Origin: an uncultured Oscillospiraceae bacterium
Lineage (GTDB): Bacteria; Bacillota_A; Clostridia; Oscillospirales; Oscillospiraceae
Reading direction: 5' to 3'
Assembly (NCBI GenBank): GCA_944387745.1
Contig: CALXGD010000113.1
Location: 1-5,635, forward strand
DNA: 5,635 nt
The notes under the pieces are model-generated. The model saw only the letters and a list, made by a program, of their open reading frames with translations. It did no database searches and was not told where the DNA came from. Positions 1 to 5,291 of the stretch are shown here, piece after piece. The translations under genes were made by a program, and so were the position numbers. Position 1 is the first letter of the stretch; each line of letters opens with the position of its first letter.

Positions 1-384
1 GGCGATTTGAGTTCCCACTGTGCGCTCCTGCACATCAAAGGCGGCCAGAAGCTGGAATCCATTGATGGAAAACTTAAAATTTTCAATGAGCGCCCGGCCC
101 AGATTGCCGGCCCCCAGCACCACAATGGTATGTCCACGGTTGATCCCCAGAATCTCCTCGATCTGTTCCTTGAGTACATCCACCTTATAGCCATATCCCT
201 GCTGGCCAAAACCGCCAAAGCAAAACAGATCCTGCCGGATCTGGGAGGCAGTCAGTCCCATGGACTTGCCCAGCGCACTGGAGGAAATGCGCACCACACC
301 CTTTCGCTGTAGCTCAGACAGCTGCCGATAATATCGGGGCAGGCGGCGGATCACAGCAGTAGACACCTTTGCATTTCGTTTCAC
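1..384 (-). CDS. rex: Redox-sensing transcriptional repressor Rex (5' part, cut by window edge)
   Basis: The first 128 residues of a Rex repressor are present; family members are about 210-215 residues, so the C-terminal 85 or so lie beyond the left edge. Rex is a cytoplasmic homodimer that senses the NADH/NAD+ ratio and represses fermentative and respiratory genes when NADH is low. Seen here: an N-terminal winged-helix DNA-binding domain (about residues 5-80) with the family signature SQIRQDLFCFGGFGQQGYGY (47-66), then the start of the Rossmann domain with GAGNLG (91-96) and AAFDV (114-118), whose Asp117 is the acidic residue expected for NAD(H) binding. The start is GTG, chosen because a full AAAGGAGG ribosome binding site lies 7 nt upstream, the frame is closed by an in-frame TAG further up, and MKRNAKVSTAVIRRLPRYYR matches a typical Rex N terminus. 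It has its own promoter (424-452), so it is probably not part of the rib operon. Identification is secure; the state of the missing C terminus is unknown. Confidence 0.93.
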   Translation of the reverse strand, partial: MKRNAKVSTAVIRRLPRYYRQLSELQRKGVVRISSSALGKSMGLTASQIRQDLFCFGGFGQQGYGYKVDVLKEQIEEILGINRGHTIVVLGAGNLGRALIENFKFSINGFQLLAAFDVQERTVGTQIA

Positions 385-391
385 GGGCGCG

Positions 392-399
392 CCTCCTTT
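392..399 (-). promoter_or_regulatory. Ribosome binding site of rex
   Basis: AAAGGAGG on the minus strand, 7 nt before the GTG start at 384. It is a near-perfect Shine-Dalgarno match and is what fixes the non-ATG start of rex. Confidence 0.85.
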
Positions 400-423
400 C
401 TCAGGCAAATCTCTCTAGATAGA

Positions 424-452
424 AGTTTACCCTATCCGTTCACTTCTGTCAA
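424..452 (-). promoter_or_regulatory. Sigma-A type promoter of rex
   Basis: Minus strand TTGACA (452-447), 17-nt spacer, TAAACT (429-424). The -35 is a perfect consensus and the -10 matches 4 of 6. Transcription would start near 417, giving a short leader of roughly 33 nt before the GTG. A 6-bp inverted repeat (AGAAGT at 421-426, ACTTCT at 442-447) fills the spacer and overlaps the -10, so an operator here is possible. It does not resemble the usual Rex site (TTGTTAA-type half sites), so autoregulation cannot be claimed. Confidence 0.65.
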
Positions 453-455
453 ATC

Positions 456-475
456 CCATCTCCAGCCGGAGACGG
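456..475 (-). terminator. Weak hairpin after the phosphatase gene, possible terminator
   Basis: Minus strand CCGTCTCC - GGCT - GGAGATGG forms an 8-bp stem (one G-T pair) with a 4-nt loop, 35 nt past the stop codon of the phosphatase gene. The following bases (GATTTGAC) are only slightly T-rich, and they run straight into the -35 box of the rex promoter. It may end the phosphatase transcript, but inefficiently. Confidence 0.35.
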
Positions 476-509
476 CCCGACCCAGCTGCTACAGATCCCT
501 CCGCAGAAA

Positions 510-1280
510 CTAAGTGCCCAACACCCGCCGCAGCACCTCCGGAGAATTGGCTGCCAGCACCGTGGTGCGTTCTCCCATGGGAAGGGGATCCCCGTCTAAG
601 GTACACAGATCTCCCCCCGCCTCCCGGAGGATGATCCGGGAGGCGTTGTGGTCCCACGGGCAGGAACGCATGGCCAAAAATAGATCGGCCTCTCCCGCCG
701 CCACTGCGCACAGCTCCAGGGCGACCGTCCCAAGGCTGCGCACGCCACGCACCTCCTGGGCCAGACGCACCGCCCCCTCCCTGTGGGGATGGGGCTTCAG
801 AAAGCTGTTGGGGACCCCCGGTGTGGTGAGCAGGAGCTGAGGCAGCTCCGTTCTTGCCGACGTTTTCAGGGGAGCGCCGTCCCGCCAGGCTCCTTTTCCC
901 GCCTCAGCCCAAAACAGTCGCTCCTGTTCCACATCCAGTACCAGGCCGAACACAGGCTCCTCCCCCCGCCAGCAGCCCACAGAGATGGCATAATTCCGAT
1001 GCTGGCTGACAAAATTGGTGGTTCCGTCAATGGGGTCTATATACCACACACAGCCCCCATCCCTGCCAGGAGAGGCGGGATACTCCTCTCCCACAATGGT
1101 GTCCTCTGGGAAGCGCTCTAAAATATTTTTTCGAAGAAACTGCTCTGTCTCCCGGTCCCAGCGGGTCACAAGGTCCTGATAGCTGGTTTTATGCTGTACC
1201 TCCCGCTCCTCCAGGCTGCTCTGACGCAGTGCTGCGCCGGCCTCCAAGATCAAGGACCGGGCCAAGGCAAACCGCTCCAT
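510..1280 (-). CDS. Inositol-monophosphatase-family sugar/inositol phosphatase
   Basis: A 256-residue protein of the Mg2+-dependent, Li+-sensitive inositol monophosphatase family (SuhB/CysQ/FBPase-like fold), the normal length for the family. Metal- and phosphate-binding motifs are all present: DLVTRWDRETE (37-47), GEE (64-66), DPIDGTTNFV (82-91, motif A) and CPWDHNASRIILREAGG (207-223, motif B with WD 209-210 and EAGG). These show an active phosphomonoesterase but do not fix the substrate; inositol phosphate, fructose bisphosphate, PAP and histidinol phosphate phosphatases share them. The ATG start follows a purine-rich GAGGAAGGAAA stretch, and the residues just after it align with family N termini. 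It lies 160 nt past ribH and beyond a strong terminator, so it is probably transcribed from its own promoter or by readthrough. Proximity to rib genes makes a role as the missing riboflavin-pathway phosphatase conceivable, though this is inference only. Confidence 0.9.
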   Translation of the reverse strand: MERFALARSLILEAGAALRQSSLEEREVQHKTSYQDLVTRWDRETEQFLRKNILERFPEDTIVGEEYPASPGRDGGCVWYIDPIDGTTNFVSQHRNYAISVGCWRGEEPVFGLVLDVEQERLFWAEAGKGAWRDGAPLKTSARTELPQLLLTTPGVPNSFLKPHPHREGAVRLAQEVRGVRSLGTVALELCAVAAGEADLFLAMRSCPWDHNASRIILREAGGDLCTLDGDPLPMGERTTVLAANSPEVLRRVLGT

Positions 1281-1310
1281 ATTTTCCTTCCTCTCTCCTT
1301 GATATCGTTC

Positions 1311-1339
1311 AGCAAATCACATTTTTTTAAAACTGTCAA
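1311..1339 (-). promoter_or_regulatory. Possible weak promoter of the phosphatase gene
   Basis: A perfect -35 TTGACA (1339-1334) lies between the rib terminator and the phosphatase start, followed by an A/T-rich spacer. The best -10 at 17 nt spacing is TTTGCT (1316-1311), only 3 of 6 consensus positions. The position, just after a terminator and before a gene, supports a promoter; the poor -10 argues against a strong one. Confidence 0.35.
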
Positions 1340-1373
1340 GCCCCTTTCTCTGCCCACTCCGTCTCTTCCGCTG

Positions 1374-1416
1374 CAAAATAGAGTCCCGGCATCCCCCACA
1401 CGGGAGCTGCCGGGAC
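1374..1416 (-). terminator. Intrinsic terminator of the rib operon
   Basis: On the minus strand GTCCCGGCA (1416-1408) pairs with TGCCGGGAC (1391-1383). Inside, CTCCC pairs with GGGGG around a GTGT loop, with one G/A mismatch between the two stem blocks: 14 bp in all. The tail TCTATTTTG follows immediately. It starts 24 nt past the ribH stop codon. This is a convincing Rho-independent terminator and marks the end of the riboflavin transcript. Confidence 0.82.
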
Positions 1417-1439
1417 CCCTGTCCTTCTGTCGCCCAGTT

Positions 1440-1910
1440 TCACTGGTCCAGTTCTCTGATCAGGTTCACCATCTCCACCGCGCCTTCCGCGCACTCGAAG
1501 CCCTTGTTGCCCGCCTTGCTGCCGGAGCGCTCGATGGCCTGCTCGATGTTTTCCGTTGTGAGCACCCCAAAGAGCACGGGCACGCCCGTCTCCAGGGAGA
1601 CGGCGGCGATCCCCTTCGACACCTCGTTGCACACATAGTCGTAGTGGCTGGTGCTGCCCCGGATGACGGAGCCGAGGCAGATCACCGCGTCATACCGGCC
1701 GCTCTTGGCCATCTTGAAGGCAATCAGCGGAATTTCAAAGGCTCCGGGCACCCAGGCCACCTGGATGTCCTCTTCTAGCACGGTATGCCGCTTCAGCCCA
1801 TCCAGCGCCCCGCCCAGCAGGCGGGAGGTGATAAACTCGTTGAAACGGGCCACAACGATGCCCACCTTCATATTCTTTTGCGCGACCAGATTTCCCTCAA
1901 ATGTTTTCAT
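1440..1910 (-). CDS. ribH: 6,7-dimethyl-8-ribityllumazine synthase
   Basis: Lumazine synthase condenses 5-amino-6-ribitylaminouracil with 3,4-dihydroxy-2-butanone 4-phosphate to give 6,7-dimethyl-8-ribityllumazine, the penultimate riboflavin step. The 156 residues are the usual length. Visible family signatures: RFNEFI (22-27) with the substrate-stacking Phe23, VPGAFEIP (54-61), [14 protein letters not shown] (80-93) with the catalytic His89, [17 protein letters not shown] (114-130) with the phosphate-binding Arg128, and GNKGFECAE (134-142). Nothing is degenerate, so it should be active; Bacillus-type homologues assemble into 60-subunit icosahedral capsids that can enclose riboflavin synthase. 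ATG start with AAAGGA about 9 nt upstream. It is the last gene of the operon, 116 nt after ribBA, the largest gap in the operon, and that gap contains a GC-rich foldable segment. A terminator follows the stop codon. Confidence 0.98.
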   Translation of the reverse strand: MKTFEGNLVAQKNMKVGIVVARFNEFITSRLLGGALDGLKRHTVLEEDIQVAWVPGAFEIPLIAFKMAKSGRYDAVICLGSVIRGSTSHYDYVCNEVSKGIAAVSLETGVPVLFGVLTTENIEQAIERSGSKAGNKGFECAEGAVEMVNLIRELDQ

Positions 1911-1963
1911 AGTTCCCGTTCCTTTCTATTTGTCTCAATATTTTCCCCACATTTGCACTTGTA

Positions 1964-2026
1964 CGGCGGCCGCCCGCCAGCGGGGGACGCCTGGAATCAG
2001 GCGGCCTTGGGCCGTCCCGGCCCGCC
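1964..2026 (-). other. GC-rich foldable spacer between ribBA and ribH
   Basis: The 116-nt gap between ribBA and ribH begins with very GC-rich sequence. On the minus strand it contains CGCCTG-ATTC-CAGGCG (2003-1988), a small GGCC-CAA-GGCC hairpin beside it, and flanking GGGA/TCCC arms (2018-2015 with 1987-1984) that could close a three-way junction. No T-run follows, so it is not a classical terminator. It could be an RNA processing or stability element, or a partial attenuator that sets ribH output apart from the upstream genes. The rest of the gap, 1911-1963, is A/T-rich and carries the ribH ribosome binding site. Confidence 0.4.
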
Positions 2027-3229
2027 TTATGAGTAGTTCAGCAAATGCCCCATCTTCTCCTGCTTCGTCCTCAAATACTTCCGGTCGTACTGGGTCGCCG
2101 CAATCTGGATGGGGACCCGCTCCACAATCTCCAGGCCAAAATCCCCCACCTGATAGACCTTGTCCGGGTTGTTGGTCAGCAGGCGCATGGTCCGCACCCC
2201 CAGATCCCGCAGGATCTGGGCCCCGATGTAGTACTCACGCAGGTCGCCCGCAAAGCCCAGGGCCAGGTTGGCCTCCAGGGTGTCCATCCCCTGTTCCTGC
2301 AATTCATAGGCGCGCAGCTTGTTGATAAGGCCGATGCCCCGCCCCTCCTGGCGCATGTACAGCAGGACGCCCCGCCCCTCCTGCTCGATCTGCCGCAGGG
2401 CGGAGGCCAGCTGTTCGCCGCAGTCGCACCGGAGGGAACCGAACGTGTCGCCCGTCAGGCACTCGGAGTGCACCCGGCACAGCAGGTTTTGCCCGTCCCC
2501 GATCTCGCCTTTCACCAGGGCCACATGGTGCTCCCCGTTGAGGCGGTTCACATAGCCGCAGGCCATAAAATCCCCGTACTTGGTGGGCAGATGGGTCGCC
2601 GCCACCCGCTCGACCAGCTTCTCGTGCCGCTTGCGGTAATTTTGACGGTCCCGGATGGTGATGATCTTGATCCCCCAAGCCTGCGCCAGCGCCACCAGCT
2701 CTTTCGTCCGCATCATCGTGCCGTCGTCCCGCATGATCTCACAGCACAGGCCGCACTCCTTCAGCCCAGCCAGGCGGAGCAGGTCCACCGTGGCCTCCGT
2801 ATGGCCGTTGCGCTCCAGCACGCCGTTTTTCTTTGCCAGCAGCGGGAACATGTGCCCCGGCCGGCGGAAGTCCTCCGGCCGCGCGCCGTCCTCCACGCAC
2901 TTCATGGCGGTGATGGACCGCTCCACCGCGGAGATCCCGGTGGTGGTGGACACATGGTCGATGGAGACGGTGAAGGCCGTCTCATGGTTGTCCGTATTTA
3001 ACGTCACCATCTGGGGCAGCTGCAGCTTTTGGACGTACTCCTTGGACATGGGCATACAGATGAGCCCCTTGCCGTGGACGGCCATAAAATTCACGTTCTC
3101 CGTGGTGGCAAACTGGGCGGCACAGATGAAATCCCCCTCGTTCTCCCGGTCCGGGTCGTCGGTGGCCAGAATCAGCTTGCCCGCCCGGAGGTCGTCCAGC
3201 GCCTCCTCGACGGTGTTAAACTCATACAT
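2027..3229 (-). CDS. ribBA: Bifunctional 3,4-dihydroxy-2-butanone-4-phosphate synthase / GTP cyclohydrolase II
   Basis: This fused 400-residue enzyme supplies both precursors of riboflavin. The N-terminal half (about 1-200) makes 3,4-dihydroxy-2-butanone 4-phosphate from ribulose 5-phosphate; the C-terminal half (about 205-400) opens GTP to 2,5-diamino-6-ribosylamino-4-pyrimidinone 5'-phosphate, formate and pyrophosphate. Synthase motifs: [10 protein letters not shown] (24-33), [11 protein letters not shown] (91-101), RPGHMFPL (123-130), [15 protein letters not shown] (142-156). Cyclohydrolase motifs: [20 protein letters not shown] (253-272) with zinc ligands Cys257, Cys268 and Cys270, [15 protein letters not shown] (291-305) and LLTNNPDK (350-357). 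Both halves look catalytically intact, unlike some RibBA paralogues with one degenerate half. I place the start at the ATG giving [17 protein letters not shown], with GGAG 5 nt and AAGGA 12 nt upstream; an ATG 11 codons earlier lacks an RBS and adds non-family residues. It starts 39 nt after ribE. Confidence 0.97.
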   Translation of the reverse strand: MYEFNTVEEALDDLRAGKLILATDDPDRENEGDFICAAQFATTENVNFMAVHGKGLICMPMSKEYVQKLQLPQMVTLNTDNHETAFTVSIDHVSTTTGISAVERSITAMKCVEDGARPEDFRRPGHMFPLLAKKNGVLERNGHTEATVDLLRLAGLKECGLCCEIMRDDGTMMRTKELVALAQAWGIKIITIRDRQNYRKRHEKLVERVAATHLPTKYGDFMACGYVNRLNGEHHVALVKGEIGDGQNLLCRVHSECLTGDTFGSLRCDCGEQLASALRQIEQEGRGVLLYMRQEGRGIGLINKLRAYELQEQGMDTLEANLALGFAGDLREYYIGAQILRDLGVRTMRLLTNNPDKVYQVGDFGLEIVERVPIQIAATQYDRKYLRTKQEKMGHLLNYS

Positions 3230-3268
3230 AATTTCTCCGCTTCCTTTCCAAACAAGTTCCAAACAAGG

Positions 3269-3919
3269 TTATATAATCCCGTTTCGGGCTAAAAATTCCC
3301 GCGTCAGCCCGTTTGGGGGCCGCTCCGCCGGCCTGGGCTGGAGCAGCTTCTCCACATATTTCCCGATCATATCGCACTCCAGATTCACCCGGTCCCCCAG
3401 GCGGCGGCGTCCCAGCGTTGTCACCGCCGCCGTGTGCGGGATGGCGGACACGGCGAACCAGTCCGGCCCCACCTGGGCCACCGTGAGGCTGATCCCGTCC
3501 AGCGCAACCGACCCCTTCTCCACCACATACCGCAGCACCTCCGGCGGGGCCTGGACGGTGTACCACACCGCGTTGCCGTCCTGGCGGATTTTTTGGACCG
3601 TCCCCGTCCCGTCCACATGGCCGGCGACGATGTGCCCCCCAAAACGGCCGTTGGCGGGCATGGCCCGCTCCAGATTGACGGCGCTCCCCGGCTTTAACGC
3701 CCCCAGCGTGGAGCGGTTGAGCGTCTCGTGCATCACGTCGGCCTGAAACCCCTGGGGCAGCAGGCAGGCGGCGGTGAGGCACACTCCGTTCACCGCCACG
3801 CTGTCTCCAACGCGCAGGTCCTCCAAAATCACCCCGGCCCGAATTTGCAACACCGCAGAGTGAGCGCCTTGCTGGATGCGCTCCACCGTCCCGATTTCTT
3901 CTATGATTCCAGTAAACAA
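3269..3919 (-). CDS. ribE: Riboflavin synthase alpha chain
   Basis: Riboflavin synthase performs the last step, dismutating two 6,7-dimethyl-8-ribityllumazine molecules into riboflavin and 5-amino-6-ribitylaminouracil, which re-enters the RibH reaction. The 216 residues form two tandem lumazine-binding barrels. Seen: MFTGIIEEIGTV at the N terminus, GDSVAVNGVCLTA (38-50), GRFGGHIVAGHVDGTG (91-106), the second-barrel counterpart KGSVALDGISLTV (135-147), IPHTAAVTTLG (160-170) and GDRVNLECDMIGKYVEKLL (175-193), with a short C-terminal tail LTREFLARNGII common in clostridial forms. The start codon is TTG, directly abutting the ribD stop TGA (0 nt). It is the only start that yields the invariant MFTGI N terminus and it sits 8 nt after GGAGG. 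The tight junction suggests translational coupling to ribD. The symbol ribE follows Gram-positive use; ribC is the E. coli name. Confidence 0.97.
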   Translation of the reverse strand: MFTGIIEEIGTVERIQQGAHSAVLQIRAGVILEDLRVGDSVAVNGVCLTAACLLPQGFQADVMHETLNRSTLGALKPGSAVNLERAMPANGRFGGHIVAGHVDGTGTVQKIRQDGNAVWYTVQAPPEVLRYVVEKGSVALDGISLTVAQVGPDWFAVSAIPHTAAVTTLGRRRLGDRVNLECDMIGKYVEKLLQPRPAERPPNGLTREFLARNGII

Positions 3920-5005
3920 TCACATCACCTCCCCTTCCAGCAGCACGTCCGCCCCCAGAGGCGTGAGCGTCAGCTTTTTCAGCCGCACCGCCTGGTCCGG
4001 CGCGGGGAAGCCCCGGCCCTCTACCGGCGACTTGGCCCCCTCTCCCCCCAGCAGCATCGGGGCGAGATAGGCGTAGACGCGCTGAACCAGCCCCTGCTCC
4101 AAGGCGGACCAGGCCAGCGCGCCGCCCCCCTCGATCAGCAGTCCGTCCACCTCCTGCCGGCCCAGCGCGTCCAGCAGGGCGTCCAAGTCCACATGGCCGC
4201 CCCGCTCCGGGAGGACCAGCACCTGGCACCCGGCGTCCAAATACGGCCTCTGCCGGGCCGGAGCTTCCTGGCAGGTGGCCAAAATGGTGGGAACCTCCCC
4301 CGCGGTTCTCACCACCTGGGCGGTCAGCGGCGTGCGAAGGCGGCTGTCGCAGACCACCCGCACCGGATTCCGGCCGCCTGGCGTCCGGCAGGTCAGCAGC
4401 GGGTCGTCGGCCAGCACGGTCCCCACCCCCACTAAAATTCCCCGGTACTGATTCCGCAGCGTATGGACATGGGCGCGGGCCGCCGCCCCCGTAATCCACC
4501 GGGAGGCCCCGGTGTAGGCGGCAATCTTGCCATCCAACGTCATGGCATACTTCAGGGCCGTATAGGGCCGGCCGCTCTGGATATAGTGGAAGAACATGAA
4601 ATTCAGGTCCGTGCAGGCTTTCTCCAGCACATGCTCCGTCACCTCCACGCCATGGTCCCGCAGCTGTTGGATTCCCTTGCCCGCCACCAGCGGGTTCGGG
4701 TCCCCGGAGCCGACAACAACCCGCGCCAGACCCGCCTCCAATATGGCCTGGGTGCAGGGGGGCTGCCGCCCCTGGTGGCAGCAGGGTTCCAACGTCACAT
4801 ACAAGGCGCCCCCCGCCGGGTCCTCCGTGCAGTTGGCCAGGGCCTCCCGCTCCGCATGGGGCTGCCCGCACCGGCGGTGATACCCCCGCCCGATGATCCG
4901 CCCATTTTTTACAATCACTGCCCCCACCATCGGGTTGGGAGAGGTCCAGCCTCTCCCCCGCTCCGCCAGCTCCAGCGCCAGCTTCATATATTCCGCGTCG
5001 TTCAC
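3920..5005 (-). CDS. ribD: Bifunctional diaminohydroxyphosphoribosylaminopyrimidine deaminase / 5-amino-6-(5-phosphoribosylamino)uracil reductase
   Basis: RibD catalyses steps two and three of the pathway: deamination of the GTP-derived pyrimidine, then NADPH-dependent reduction of the ribosyl side chain to ribityl. The 361 residues are the normal length. The N-terminal zinc deaminase domain (about 1-145) shows NPMVGAVIV (24-32), HAERE (50-54) with zinc ligand His50 and proton shuttle Glu52, and LEPCCHQGRQPPC (72-84) with Cys75 and Cys84 as the other zinc ligands. The reductase domain (about 146-361) shows LKYAMTLDGKIA (151-162), SRWITG (168-173), GVGTVLADDPLLTCR (193-207) and IEGGGALAWS (291-300). 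The start is GTG, chosen for GGGAGG 7 nt upstream and the family-like N terminus MNDAEYMKLALELAERGRGW. It is the first gene of the operon, about 410 nt downstream of the promoter behind the FMN riboswitch and two terminators, so FMN controls it and the genes behind it. Confidence 0.97.
   Translation of the reverse strand: MNDAEYMKLALELAERGRGWTSPNPMVGAVIVKNGRIIGRGYHRRCGQPHAEREALANCTEDPAGGALYVTLEPCCHQGRQPPCTQAILEAGLARVVVGSGDPNPLVAGKGIQQLRDHGVEVTEHVLEKACTDLNFMFFHYIQSGRPYTALKYAMTLDGKIAAYTGASRWITGAAARAHVHTLRNQYRGILVGVGTVLADDPLLTCRTPGGRNPVRVVCDSRLRTPLTAQVVRTAGEVPTILATCQEAPARQRPYLDAGCQVLVLPERGGHVDLDALLDALGRQEVDGLLIEGGGALAWSALEQGLVQRVYAYLAPMLLGGEGAKSPVEGRGFPAPDQAVRLKKLTLTPLGADVLLEGEVM
3924..3932 (-). 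promoter_or_regulatory. Ribosome binding site of ribE inside the ribD 3' end
   Basis: Minus strand GGAGGTGAT is a complete match to the anti-Shine-Dalgarno sequence. It overlaps the last codons of ribD (GAG GTG ATG TGA) and ends 4 nt before the TTG start of ribE (8 nt counting from GGAGG). Its strength compensates for the weak start codon and settles the choice of TTG. Confidence 0.85.
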
Positions 5006-5012
5006 ATCTCTG

Positions 5013-5018
5013 CCTCCC
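5013..5018 (-). promoter_or_regulatory. Ribosome binding site of ribD
   Basis: GGGAGG on the minus strand lies 7 nt before the GTG at 5005. It decides the start: the frame stays open upstream to 5146, but that extension runs through leader hairpins and gives residues unlike any RibD N terminus. Confidence 0.8.
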
Positions 5019-5046
5019 GCTTCAAAAACTTCCAATTCTAATTGGG

Positions 5047-5071
5047 GTTCCCGCCCCTGCGGGGCGGGAAC
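5047..5071 (-). other. Perfect 11-bp GC hairpin in the ribD leader
   Basis: Minus strand GTTCCCGCCCC - GCA - GGGGCGGGAAC is a perfect 11-bp stem with a 3-nt loop, 42 nt upstream of the GTG of ribD. The next bases (CCCCAATTAG) are not a T-run, so it is not an intrinsic terminator. A second small palindrome, CCAATT-AG-AATTGG (5045-5032), follows it at once. Possible roles are mRNA 5'-end stability or a protein-binding or processing site. Confidence 0.6.
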
Positions 5072-5119
5072 ACGCAAACTCCATTTTCTGTTCCCAGGTT
5101 CAAAAACTTTTCTAGTCTC

Positions 5120-5139
5120 CCCGCCCCCTGTAAGGCGGG
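5120..5139 (-). other. GC hairpin just past the second terminator
   Basis: Minus strand CCCGCC (5139-5134) pairs with GGCGGG (5125-5120) around an 8-nt loop. It is the less perfect counterpart of the hairpin at 5047-5071 and begins 8 nt after the T-run of the second terminator. No T-run follows it. Confidence 0.4.
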
Positions 5140-5146
5140 AACACAC

Positions 5147-5180
5147 AAAAAAAGCGCCTCAAAGCACTGCTTCAAGGCGC
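5147..5180 (-). terminator. Second intrinsic terminator in the rib leader
   Basis: Minus strand GCGCCT-T-GAAGC (5180-5169), loop AGT, GCTTT-G-AGGCGC (5165-5154): a 12-bp stem with two G-T wobbles, followed directly by seven Ts (5153-5147). This is a textbook Rho-independent terminator lying 142 nt upstream of the ribD start, inside the leader. It must be bypassed for ribD to be expressed from the promoter at 5422-5451, so it is either part of the riboswitch response or a second attenuation point. Confidence 0.85.
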
Positions 5181-5190
5181 ATGATATGGC

Positions 5191-5210
5191 GTTCCCACCC
5201 ACTGGGAAAC
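5191..5210 (-). other. Small hairpin between the two leader terminators
   Basis: Minus strand GTTTCCC (5210-5204), loop, GGGAAC (5196-5191) can pair with one bulged base. It overlaps the T-rich tail of the first terminator, so it could compete with or follow it. Weak on its own. Confidence 0.3.
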
Positions 5211-5242
5211 AAAAACTCTGAAATGGAGGTTCCATCTCAGAG
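5207..5242 (-). terminator. First intrinsic terminator, FMN riboswitch expression platform
   Basis: Minus strand CTCTGA-G-ATGGA (5242-5231), loop ACC, TCCAT-T-TCAGAG (5227-5216): a 12-bp stem with one G-T pair, followed by TTTTTGTTT (5215-5207). It lies 50 nt past the aptamer, where Firmicute FMN riboswitches usually place their terminator. FMN binding should favour it and shut off the operon. The 5' arm (5243-5234) can also pair with the P1 5' strand of the aptamer, which would give the antiterminated state. Confidence 0.85.
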
Positions 5243-5250
5243 CAAACGCA

Positions 5251-5291
5251 GAGCGCACGGGCAGGCGTAATGCTCCTGTTCCGTGCCGCTC
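5251..5291 (-). other. Hairpin between FMN aptamer and first terminator
   Basis: Minus strand GAGCGGCACGG (5291-5281) pairs with CCGTGCGCTC (5260-5251), one G bulged; CAGG/CCTG inside extends the stem. It begins on the nucleotide after aptamer P1. Its 3' arm GCGCTC could instead pair with GAGCGC, which occurs twice in the variable hairpin of the aptamer, so it may take part in switching. Confidence 0.5.

Larger units (their letters stand above)
5021..5142 (-). repeat. Imperfect direct repeat in the rib leader, two units
   Basis: On the minus strand GTGTTCCCGCC, a GC hairpin, then AGTTTTTGAA occurs twice. The GTTCCCGCC copies start at 5142 and 5071 (offset 71 nt); the AGTTTTTGAA copies lie at 5108-5099 and 5030-5021 (offset 78 nt). 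The bases between have diverged. The second unit supplies the ribD ribosome binding site region. A third, poorer echo (GAGTTTTTGTTTCCC, then GGGAAC) surrounds the first terminator tail near 5191-5216. A local duplication during the history of the leader is the simplest reading. Confidence 0.5.

Noticed and set aside
2045..3001. Plus-strand open frame (318 codons) antisense to ribBA
   Set aside because: Leu/Gln/His/Pro-rich translation typical of the complement of a GC-rich gene; no motif.
3230..3262. N-terminal extension of ribBA by 11 codons
   Set aside because: The earlier ATG has no RBS, and its extra residues ([11 protein letters not shown]) are just the translated RBS region of the real start.
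2655..3746. Plus-strand open frame (363 codons) antisense to ribBA and ribE
   Set aside because: Ser/Arg-rich antisense reading of well-identified genes, with no ribosome binding site seen and no recognisable domain.
3222..4871. Long minus-strand open frame (549 codons) across ribD and ribE
   Set aside because: It lies in another frame of two certain genes. Its translation is Gly/Ala/Arg/Pro-rich low-complexity sequence with no family motif, as expected from high-GC shadow frames.
5022..5084. A 20-codon leader peptide upstream of ribD
   Set aside because: It lacks a Shine-Dalgarno sequence and reads straight through the 11-bp hairpin. Its composition has no run of regulatory codons, and riboswitch control already explains the leader.
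5021..5142. CRISPR-like repeats in the leader
   Set aside because: There are only two diverged units with offsets of 71-78 nt, no uniform repeat length and no spacer structure. They are better described as a local imperfect duplication.
5006..5146. N-terminal extension of ribD to an upstream ATG at 5146
   Set aside because: The extension reads through leader hairpins and gives residues unlike RibD. The GTG at 5005 has a good RBS and yields the expected N terminus.
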